Shown here: piece after piece, positions 24,250-33,000 of the stretch
How the letters are laid out: each line of letters begins with the position of its first letter
Numbering within the stretch: the first letter of the stretch is position 1
Assembly (NCBI GenBank): GCA_017308215.1
Contig: JAFKFQ010000269.1
Location: 1 to 45,855, forward strand
Length of the DNA stretch: 45,855 nucleotides
Direction of reading: 5' to 3'
Source of the DNA: a bacterium
Lineage (GTDB): Bacteria; Planctomycetota; Planctomycetia; Gemmatales; Gemmataceae
Translations under genes and position numbers: made by a program
Notes under the pieces: generated by a model
The model's input: only the letters and a program-made list of their open reading frames with translations
Databases searched by the model: none
Told to the model about the DNA's origin: nothing

Positions 24250-24924
24250 ATGAAGCTGCTCATCATGGACATCGAGGGGACGTTGTTTCAGACGCACGTC
24301 CGCCTTGAGGGCACGAAGCTCAACTCGACTATCTGGCAAGGCATCGCGCACAGACTCGGGGCCGACGCGACGAGGGAAGAAGTCGCTACCCACGAGAAAT
24401 GGCATTCCAACGGATACCGTAGCTATCTGGAGTGGATGAAGGAGACGATCCAGATCCACCTTCGTTACGGACTCACCCATTCGACGTTCGGCGAGCTCAT
24501 CGCTGCGGCGGCGTACAATCCCGGTGTCGTGACGACGCTCCAGCGGATCGACCGGACGAGGTTCGAGCCGGTCCTCGTTTCGGGCGGGTTCAGGGAACTG
24601 GCGGCACGGGCCCAGCGCGAGCTCAGGATCCACCACGCGTTCGCCGCTTGCGAGTACTTGTTTGACGAGGAAGGCCAACTCGTCTCGTACAACCTCCTCC
24701 CATGCGACTTCGCTGGGAAGTACGACTTCATCCTGCTGATGCTGCGAGAGTATGGACTAGGCCAGGACGACTGGGTGTTCGTTGGAGACGGCCTGAACGA
24801 CGTGCCGATCGCTCAGCGGGCACCGATCTCGATTGCCTACAACGCCCATCCCGAGTTGCAAAAGATTGCGACATATTCGATCGATAACTTCCTTGAGTTG
24901 CTCACGATTTTGGAACGGGCGTAG
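24250..24924 (+). CDS. HAD-superfamily phosphatase (PSPase-like)
   Basis: A 224-aa HAD phosphatase-like protein. Motif 1 is IMDIEGTLF: the nucleophile Asp7 is present, but the usual second aspartate is Glu9 (DxE in place of DxD). Motif 2 is PVLVSGG, the lysine of motif 3 is in AGKYDFILL, and motif 4 is FVGDGLNDVPIA. A helical cap lies at about 30-100. The pattern is closest to phosphoserine phosphatase-like enzymes, but the Glu in motif 1 is unusual and may alter activity or substrate. It sits between two EAD-NTPase genes, 25 bases after the first, an odd place for a housekeeping enzyme. It may process a nucleotide or phosphoprotein signal for the array. Confidence 0.82.
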   Translation: MKLLIMDIEGTLFQTHVRLEGTKLNSTIWQGIAHRLGADATREEVATHEKWHSNGYRSYLEWMKETIQIHLRYGLTHSTFGELIAAAAYNPGVVTTLQRIDRTRFEPVLVSGGFRELAARAQRELRIHHAFAACEYLFDEEGQLVSYNLLPCDFAGKYDFILLMLREYGLGQDDWVFVGDGLNDVPIAQRAPISIAYNAHPELQKIATYSIDNFLELLTILERA

Positions 24925-24985
24925 TGTTACACGGCCCAAGTCCAGCAGCCATCGCCTGGCTCCCTCAGCACTCAGGAGCTACATC

Positions 24986-26542
24986 GTGGAGGATCGTCAC
25001 GCGGGCTTGGTCGCCGAGGTCATCAACGCCCTGAAGCCGATACTGACGCAGGCGAGGCGCCAGGGGCTTCTTCAGGCCGCCTTCTCCGGTGAGTCCGGCG
25101 AAAAAGTTCTGAACCAAATCGACTTTACGGGTGCTAACGATACCTTCGCCCCCGCCCTCGTCCGGCAGCTCATCCTGTTCGGCGAGGTCGAGCCCGGCCG
25201 GCCGGCGCTCGCCGTCCTCTTGGAGTCCCTCGCCGCGGGCTTCGGGGTCGACCAGAGGGACCGGTTCAATGACCTGTCCGAGCGGCTGAGTGATTACCTG
25301 CCGCGGGACCCCGAGAGGCTCCGCGAGCTCGTCGATGAACTCCCGATCAGAATGGTCGAGGAGCCCCCCTTTGAGGATGGTCGGTCAAGCGTGCGTGGTG
25401 ACCTCGCCACTCTCTTCCAGTTGATCATCGAGGAGAAGACGGCGGAGTTTGTGGGACGCGAGTACGTAATGCGGGAGGTCGAAGCCGCGTTGGCCGCCGA
25501 GGAGAAGGGCGTCATCACGCTCACCGGGGATCCCGGAGAGGGGAAGAGTGCGATCCTGGCGTGGTTCGTCAAGCGGACAGGGTGCGTTGCGTACTTCAAC
25601 TCTCGCTCGCACGGCGTCGTCCGGTCCGATCAGTTCATGATGTCCCTGTGTGGCCAACTGATCACCCGCTACAAGCTGCCGTACACCGCGATCCCGCCTG
25701 AGGCCAGACGTGGCGGGCAGTTCCTCGATCGCTTGTTGAGAGAGGCCAGCCGGAAGGTGGGTGACGGCGAGCGCCTCGTGGTCGCGATCGACGCCTTGGA
25801 CGAGGTCGATCTGTCCGGCCATCCGCAGGGGGCGAACATCCTCTTCCTGCCGTCCTCGCTGCCAGGGAAGACGTACCTCGTCGTGACCCGCAGACGGGTG
25901 GCCGTGCCCTGGGTGGTGAACGAGCCCGAGCACGTCATCGAACTGGGCAACTCCAAGTATCGGGCACAGACACTCGACGATGTCAGGCACTACATCCGCC
26001 ACGCAGCCGAGGGGCCGCGGCTGAAAGCGTGGATTGCGGCACGGGGAATCGACCCCCAGCACTTTGTCGATGTGCTAGCGGCCAAGAGCGAGAACAACTT
26101 TATGTACCTGAAGTACGTCCTGCCAGAGCTCGCGCGGGGCAAGTACGGGGATCTCAAGATCGACTCGCTTCCCAGCGGTCTCGAGAGTTATTATGAGTAC
26201 CATTGGAAACACATGGGCATGACGGCGAAGCCCGTCCCCCGCACCAAAATCAAAATCGTGTACGTGCTGAGCGAAGTCCACCAGCCGGTCTCGCGGGATC
26301 TGATCACCGGGTTCGTGTCCGAGGACGCGATCACAGTTCAAGAGGTGCTCGACGAGTGGGAGCAGTTCCTCCACCGAGAATGGGTCGACGGCCAGCCGCG
26401 GTACAGCGTCTACCACTCCAGCTTCCGAGATTTCCTGCACCGCAAGGACATCGTCCAGGCTGCGGGGGTGACGCTTGAGGAGATCAACGGGCTGATCGCG
26501 GATAACCTCTGGGAATCTTTTTTCGGGGCCCGACCTGGTTAG
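24986..26542 (+). CDS. EAD-STAND NTPase lacking a sensor domain
   Basis: A 518-aa predicted signalling ATPase. I chose GTG 24986 (CAGGAGC upstream) because the EAD starts there; the open frame extends further back into the HAD gene. Layout: EAD (1-100), shared extension LSDYLPRDPERLRELVDEL (101-119), NTPase with FVGREYVMREVE before Walker A GDPGEGKS (181-188) and Walker B LVVAIDALDEVD (264-275), then a winged-helix-like segment ending YSVYHSSFRDFLHRKDI. In relatives, this point is followed by a helical domain and WD40 or TPR sensors, but the gene stops after NLWESFFGARPG. The minus-strand gene at 34463 begins with just such a helical region. It is the last gene of the plus-strand run. Confidence 0.88.
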   Translation: MEDRHAGLVAEVINALKPILTQARRQGLLQAAFSGESGEKVLNQIDFTGANDTFAPALVRQLILFGEVEPGRPALAVLLESLAAGFGVDQRDRFNDLSERLSDYLPRDPERLRELVDELPIRMVEEPPFEDGRSSVRGDLATLFQLIIEEKTAEFVGREYVMREVEAALAAEEKGVITLTGDPGEGKSAILAWFVKRTGCVAYFNSRSHGVVRSDQFMMSLCGQLITRYKLPYTAIPPEARRGGQFLDRLLREASRKVGDGERLVVAIDALDEVDLSGHPQGANILFLPSSLPGKTYLVVTRRRVAVPWVVNEPEHVIELGNSKYRAQTLDDVRHYIRHAAEGPRLKAWIAARGIDPQHFVDVLAAKSENNFMYLKYVLPELARGKYGDLKIDSLPSGLESYYEYHWKHMGMTAKPVPRTKIKIVYVLSEVHQPVSRDLITGFVSEDAITVQEVLDEWEQFLHREWVDGQPRYSVYHSSFRDFLHRKDIVQAAGVTLEEINGLIADNLWESFFGARPG

Positions 26543-26567
26543 CTTGGGGGAGCCCGGTCCCCCGAGC
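26542..26567. terminator. Hairpin terminator between convergent operons
   Basis: A ten-base-pair stem (26542-26551 with 26558-26567, one G-T pair) closes a six-base loop GCCCGG. The arms are GCTTGGGGGA and TCCCCCGAGC. It begins on the last base of the stop codon of the NTPase gene and lies in the gap between convergent genes, so it could end transcription from both sides. No T-run follows on the plus side, so termination efficiency is uncertain. Confidence 0.6.
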
Positions 26568-26639
26568 GGCCTGCGGACTTCCCGGTAGCCGAGAACCAGC
26601 CACTCGAACTGCCCGACATGGAGTGTGTGAGGTCGCAGG

Positions 26640-28418
26640 TCATCCGCCGGCTGGACTTGCCACCCCTCCGGGGCGTTGCAGAACCTTGCCGATCCCCGCC
26701 TTCCACACTCCGAGAGCCCCGTTCAAGCGGCTCCCGTTGCAACACCCCGTGGCGGCGTAGAGATGGATGAGGCTCTCGAACAATTTGATGTGTTCCTGAA
26801 ATGCTGGGGCTTGCGGGGGGGTGAGTTGCACTATTCGCTCGCAGCTTGATAACGCCTGTTGAATGTCGTCATCCTTGTGAAGCATCGAGTACCGCTCCCT
26901 GAGGCCGATGCAGCGGTTGGAAAGAGATACTTGCCAGGTGTCCGAGCCTTCGGCGTAGCACTCGGCCGCCCTCCTCCACAGTTCCAGCGCCTCGTCGAGG
27001 TCTTCCAGGCGCCCGAGGCGCTGGTGCCGTTGGCCGAGAGAGATCGCTAACGAGTTCAGGAATGCCGGCATGTTTTTGGAGTCCAGGGGCGTGGCGTCCA
27101 AGGCGGTGCGGATCAGTCCGATCGCCCGGTCCAGCTCCGCTTGGTCTCCCGACAACTCGGCTCGCTCGGTCAACGCGTCGCCCAGATGAACGGCGTAGGA
27201 GGGGTACTTGTCGTGCCCCTTGGGGACAATGGAGTGAGCACGCTCCAGCGAGCGTATCGCGCGGTCGAGATCAGCGACACCGCCGGTTTCCTGGTAGCGC
27301 AGTCGACAGCTGCGCCCCAGGTGGTCCGAGATGGCGGCCTCGGCCGCCCCGGTTCCGTAGAGGCGCTCGAGGGCGGCTTCAAGAAGCTGGATCGCTAGGT
27401 CGAGGCCTGTCGCGGCCTCGGTCGGCATGCCACGCCGAGCAAAGTCGTTCGCCAGGCCTATCAGCCGCGCGGCGACATCAGACTGTTCACCCTCCGGAAC
27501 CGCCGACAGTCCTTGGAGATCGAGGATGCTATCCAAGTCGTTGTGGGAGCCGCGATGACGGTAGCGAGAGAGAAGTAGCTTTAGGAGTCGTGCAGTGACG
27601 TCGGCCGACTCCGGGGAGGTCCTATCGAGACGTGCCTCCAAGCCTCGCAGGAGGTCGATCGCTCTATCAAGGGCCTGCTCGTCGCCCTCTCGCTCGTAGC
27701 GAAGTCGGAGGGCACTGGCTAGGTTCAGGGAAGCGCTGGCAATATTTGGGAGGTTGAGCGTACCGTCGGACAAGGAGGATTCAAGGAGTGCGCAGGCTGC
27801 GTCCAACTCCGCTCGGTTGCCGTTCTGCTCGTAACACATGCCCAGCACGGTTGCCCGATTCACGGCAGCCATCGCGGCGACTTCGCTACCGGGTATCGCT
27901 ATTTCACCCAACTCCTCCGCCAGAGTGCGGGCGCGCTGCAAATCGCGGTCATTGCCCGCCGCTTGGTAGCGGTGGGTCAGTGCAGCGACCAACTGATTCA
28001 GAGTGACCGCACGCAACTCCAGCCCCGTCGTCTCCCAAACATCGCTCTGTGCCAACTGCTCCAGTGTCTCGACCGCATCGTCGAGGGCGCGAAGGTCTCC
28101 GGTCTCGGTGAATTGCTGCTGGGCCTCGGCCGCGCTAACGAGGTTCCTGTGCAAGGCCTCATTGCTAGACGAGATCCCCCTGAACGCCGCCTCAATTCCT
28201 CCTGAACGGCAGGCCTCGAGCAGCCGTCGGTTCATCCTCAAGAACGAAGTGCCTCCACCCCATTCTTCGTATGACTGAATAAGACGATCCAAGAGGGAGA
28301 TCGCATACTCGGATAGCAACGCGTCCCCGTGACGCTCAACGACTTGGCGCGCAATGTCCCACGTCGGTGCGCGCAATAATTCGAGAAGGATCTCGGGCGT
28401 TAGTTCGTGGTTATTCAT
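26640..28418 (-). CDS. TPR-repeat protein lacking a CHAT domain
   Basis: A 592-aa protein of helical repeats. The N terminus (LTPEILLELLRAPTWDIARQ) is followed by many TPR-like units, for example GTGAAEAAISDHLGRSCRLR, ADLDRAIRSLERAHSIVP, AELDRAIGLIRTAL and EDLDEALELWRRAAECY. This is the pattern found upstream of CHAT (caspase-like) proteases in many bacteria, but the chain ends at GVWKAGIGKVLQRPGGV with no CHAT histidine or cysteine region. Either the effector was lost at the convergent junction with the plus-strand array, or this form is a stand-alone regulator. It starts at ATG 28418, 30 bases after the large HEAT gene, on the same strand, and is probably co-transcribed. Confidence 0.82.
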   Translation of the reverse strand: MNNHELTPEILLELLRAPTWDIARQVVERHGDALLSEYAISLLDRLIQSYEEWGGGTSFLRMNRRLLEACRSGGIEAAFRGISSSNEALHRNLVSAAEAQQQFTETGDLRALDDAVETLEQLAQSDVWETTGLELRAVTLNQLVAALTHRYQAAGNDRDLQRARTLAEELGEIAIPGSEVAAMAAVNRATVLGMCYEQNGNRAELDAACALLESSLSDGTLNLPNIASASLNLASALRLRYEREGDEQALDRAIDLLRGLEARLDRTSPESADVTARLLKLLLSRYRHRGSHNDLDSILDLQGLSAVPEGEQSDVAARLIGLANDFARRGMPTEAATGLDLAIQLLEAALERLYGTGAAEAAISDHLGRSCRLRYQETGGVADLDRAIRSLERAHSIVPKGHDKYPSYAVHLGDALTERAELSGDQAELDRAIGLIRTALDATPLDSKNMPAFLNSLAISLGQRHQRLGRLEDLDEALELWRRAAECYAEGSDTWQVSLSNRCIGLRERYSMLHKDDDIQQALSSCERIVQLTPPQAPAFQEHIKLFESLIHLYAATGCCNGSRLNGALGVWKAGIGKVLQRPGGVASPAGG

Positions 28419-28448
28419 GCTTCACCCGACGTTGACGGCCCCCCTGCG

Positions 28449-30039
28449 CTACCATGGCTTTTCAGGGTCGGACACCAACTTGTCGATTTGATCCGATGTC
28501 GTGTCGCAAGGGCGCGTCAGGTAGGCCACAGGGTAATCGCCCGTCAGCTCTCCATAATAGTTTTCTTCCATATTGAGGTGTTGCATCATCATCTGTTCCA
28601 CTTCCGGCGGTGCGTCGTCCGAAACGAACATGGAGACCGGTAAACCCTGCAACCCCCGCAACCCCACATGTCTGTAGGGACCGCAGTACTCAACGCCCTG
28701 TTGCTGGAGCGCACGGACCACGTTCTCCAAGTCATCTTCACCCGGCTCGCCCACGTCGGCTAGCTGTAAGAGGTCTGGAACAACGTCCGCATAGCGCGCT
28801 TCGTCCTCAATGTGAAGGCAGAGCCGGACTCGGTCGGCGTAGGGCACTCGCGGGTCGAAGACAACTGCCGAGCGCACCTCCGATAGCTCCTCTCTCCGCC
28901 ACTCATTCTGGAATGCCACAGCGGCTTTCAGTTTCATCTCAGGCTCGCAAGCTGGAATGAGTGCAGCGATCGTCTTGAGGAGAGATTCGGACGGTTCTAC
29001 CTTGTGTAAAGCCGCGGCCGCGGCGACACCTAGATCGGCCGGGGTTCCAGGGTCTGCGAGGACCGAACGCCAAACTTCTTGCGCCGGCCCACTCTGGCCT
29101 GCCCCGGCGAGGTACTTTGCCAGCGCGAGCCGGTCTCCGGCGGGGAGCTTTCGGGCGGCAAGCGCCTGTCTGGCAGCCGAGGCGACGGCTTCCTTGTCAC
29201 CCAGCATCGCAAGCAACTGGATCACACCAATCTCATACTCACCTGCCCCGTCCCTGAGCATCAGTTGGGCTACTTCCGCAACCCCCCCGATCCTCCTTAT
29301 CGCGCACAGGATACGGAGACTCTCCAGACGCCATGCCACGTCTTGGGACGGATCGGTCGCGATAGCTCGCAGTGTTGCTTCTGCTTCCTCGGTGCGGGCA
29401 AGTCGCAACAGGCACTCCGCGGCCTTGCACCTCCACCCCGCTTCGATGCCGCGGTCAGTCGCGAGGCCACTGGCGATGGCACCAGCGGCCTGCAACAGCC
29501 CCCATTCCCCAAGTCTGGTGGCCGCGATCAAACGCCATCGCGGGGGCACTTGCCCCCCCCTTGTAACTTCCTCGGCCAACTTCCCCGCGTCGGCCTCGCG
29601 GCCGACCCTTCCCAAGGCGAGCGCGGCGCGAACGCGGAGCCAGCCGGGCTCGGTCGTGGCTTCCGCCAGTCGCGCGAATTCGCGCTCGGCCGATGACGTA
29701 CTCCCGAACGCAGCGAGTACTTCCGCCGCACACAGGCGGGCTAACGAGGACCAAGCGGTTCCGGTCAGAACGCCTTTCAATTCAGCTGAATGCTGGCGTT
29801 CGCCCAAACCGGCACATGCCCCGTACCACACCTCGGCTTGCTCCTCTGTACCGTCCGCCGGACCGGCTAACAACTCGAGAACTGCGGCAGCGGCTCCAGC
29901 CTTCGCCATCGCCCGTGCGGCGGCACCACGTATTGCGCTGGCAATCGAGATGTCTTTGGCGATACTGGCTAAGTCGTCCGTGTAGCTGAGCTCGCCGAGT
30001 GCGGCGACTGCGCTCAGGCAGAGTCGGGTGTCCCCCCCC
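28449..30039 (-). CDS. HEAT-like repeat C-terminal part of the WD40 giant
   Basis: This frame encodes about 530 residues of HEAT/Armadillo-like helical repeats (RLCLSAVAALGELSYTDDLA, AIRGAAARAMAKAGAAAAVL, RVRAALALGRVGREADAGKL) and a short unique end (TSDQIDKLVSDPEKPW). It continues the repeats of the frame at 29782-34260 if one G is removed from a G8 run (minus-strand sense of 30032-30039): upstream repeats end LSALARGG and this frame resumes GGDTRLCLS. I therefore read the two as one gene. On its own this part has no convincing start and would depend on a frame change, internal initiation or slippage. A sequencing indel in the homopolymer is a plain alternative. Confidence 0.72.
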
Positions 30040-33000
30040 TCGGGCGAGAGCCGACAGAGTGTCATGAACCTCCTTGTCACCCGGATAGTCGCGAGCCAGA
30101 CACTCGATGGCGTTCCCGCGGATCTCCTCATCCGCCGCATGGTCGGTGGCCAGTGCCATGAGTCCGTCCCGGACGAGCGGTGAATCGCCTGCTCCCGCCA
30201 GCAGCGCGACCATCTCGACTCGGATCGGGGTGCGCACGGTCGGATCTGCCGCGATCAAGAGGATCGGCTGGACCTCTCCCCGACCCACGAGTTGAGCACC
30301 AACCCTGTGACGGATGCCACGCGCCACCCCGTCGTGTACAAGAAGACGTGGAACCGAGGCGGGTGCCTCGGCACGACCAAGGGACTCAAGCATCATGGCA
30401 GCGGCAAAGAGCCGTGGTGAGGGACGGAGTTTGGAATTCTCTGCAATGGCTCTAAGGTCGTCGAGGATCGGCGAGTTTGGGTCGTGACGGAGGAGGAACT
30501 GTGCGGCCGTAAGTCTCTGCCATTCCTCACACGTCTCGTCTCCAAGGATGTCGACCCACACGGCGCAGGCTAGATCCTGTCTGTTATCCGCGAGGAGGAG
30601 TCCCGCCACCCGACGCCTGATGCCAGGGTGTTCGCTGCGTTCCTGTGCGGCAGGAAGCAACCGGTCAATCAGCGAGTCCCCATGGGGTTGGATCTTGGCG
30701 AGCTCCCGCAAGGCATTCACACGCGGTTCAAGCGCGAGCGACTTGTCGAGCACGAGGTCCAGCAGTGCGTCCACCGCTTTAAGTCGGCCGAGCGCCTGGA
30801 TGCACTTCATCGCCTCTCGGGCGCTGGGTGAATCCCTCAGAACCAGATCTCGCAGCGTGGGAGTGGAATTTGATGAAAGCCCGCTCTGGTGGGCTGCCTC
30901 GGCGGCGTGCCTCCGCAAGGCCTCGTTCACTGTCGGATCGCGTGCGACGACAAGGAGGTCGTCTCCACCAAGCAGCCGAAACGCCTGGCAGGCGATTTTC
31001 ACCAGCCGGCCGGAGATCTCGTAGGTCTTGGCAGTCAGTTCCTTGAACCTACCGAGTGATCTCACCCGCTCGACTGCCGTCAGCGGCCCTCCGGTCTCGC
31101 GTTTACGACTCTTCGACTGGCGGCGAAGCCGTTTCCGGAAGGCAGCGACGAAGTCGATATGTGAGAAGGGCGCGAGGGCGTGTCCCCCATAAACTCTTGC
31201 GAATTTCCGGATCGCCTTCAACCGCAGCGTACTCGGAACGCTGTCCTCGCGGCAGAACAGGTCGGGCAGGTCGCTTTCCCCGCCGACCTTCACCAGGGCC
31301 TTGAGGATCTCCTCGCGCAGGCGCTCGATCTCGTCGCGGCGGCGGAACTGGTCTTCGATCTCCATTGGCATGAGTCTGTTGCGGCCTGGATGACGGCCAT
31401 GTTCCCACCCTTCCAGGCTGCGGTCCGGGGATACACAATGAAAGGCGAGGTATCGTAGGCACGGGGCCGCGTCACTGGCCGGGATCAACTCGGCGATCAA
31501 CTTGACTGCCTCGCGGCTGTGTCGATGACCGTCCGGCTCTTCATTCTCCCCCTGAACGACCCTCACCAGCAAGAAGAGAGCCGCGTCGGTCCGGCCGGCC
31601 TTGGCCAGCTGGCTGGCACAATGAATCCGAATCGAGTGGGTTGTCTCGGGCCGACATGACGCAGAAAACCCCACGGCCGACGCCTCGTCCTCAATCCCGG
31701 CAGCCCTGTACAATTCGGACAGGCGATAAGCCTGCCCGGCGTCGAGGTCCGACCTACTGAATCGGGCGAGGAGGGCAGACAACTCGGCCGAGTCTGTGAG
31801 CGAGGCCAGCGACTGGATCGCGGCGAGACGATGCCAGACGTCCAGCTCCGGTGCCGCGGCGAGGGTCCGCCAGGCGGTCAAGGCCTCGGCACGATCGCCC
31901 TGGCACCACAACTGATCCGCGGCGGCCCGGCGCATACCCGCGGGTACCGCGGATTCGCCCGCTATCCGGACCAGGCAACCGCGCGCGGTATCGCCCTTCC
32001 CGAGTCGGTACAGCGCGGACGCCGCGTGGAACCTCACGGTGGCTGGGACCTGGGCGTCCTCGCAGAGACTCATCCAGGCTCGCACCGCGCGTTCCGCACC
32101 ACCTGTTCGGCCGAGCTCATCCGCCGCCGCCAGTCTGGCCGCCGCGCCTTCGGACGGTTGGCAGGCGCGCCGCTCCAGCTCGTCGGGGGAAGCTGGGGCT
32201 GCGTTCGGGGTCTCAAGGCATAGTTGATGAAGACGGCCCAGTTCATCCCCCGCGTAAACCGTCGATCCTGGCAGGGAGAATACACAGGCCGAGACGCTCG
32301 CATCCGCGAAGAAGGTCGCCAGTAGCACGCCGCGGGGATAATCCCACACCCGGACAGTCTTGTCCGCCGACCCAGACACGAGGAGGTTCCCGCCCTCAGC
32401 CATGTTGATCGAAGTGACCCTCGTGGTGTGGCCAGCGAAGGCTCTCTCCGGAACTAGTTCGGGGAAGCGGTAAGCTTGAATGAGGCCGTCGGCGAAGCCG
32501 CAGAGGGCGAGCCTTCCGCATGGACTGAGGCAGACAACAGTGACAGCGGCGGCGTGAGCGTCGCGGCTGACTTCCTCGCCCGTAACTAGGTCGAGGACCC
32601 GAACACTGCCGGCAGACGAGCCGGTCAGGAGGTGCCGGCCGTCGGCGGAGACGGTCGAGGTGTCGAGTATCTCCGGGAACTTCCGCGGGGGTCGAAGTTC
32701 TGTCCCGGTCAATAAGTCCCATTGCCTGAGTGAACAGTGAATGCCGGGCACGCCGGGTGCAAACCGCTCGCGGGTGGGAACCGCCGCGGACAGAGCCCTG
32801 CAACCATCTGCCGTGATAACGCTTGTTGTTACTTCCGAATCCTCGGCAACATCGAATATCAGGTCGTTCCAATGGCCGCGGAATTCGCAAACAACTGCCG
32901 AGTTGTTTGTCCGCCAAGCCTGGAGTGTACAGGGGTCTGGGGTGTTGGACACCGCGATTTGGTCGGGGTAGGACAGGGCTCTGATGCGGCACTCGTCGGT

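Noticed and set aside
24833-24985. N-terminal extension of the second EAD-STAND NTPase into the HAD gene
   Set aside because: It overlaps the end of the HAD gene and lacks EAD similarity; the module starts at GTG 24986, which has CAGGAGC upstream, like its paralogues.
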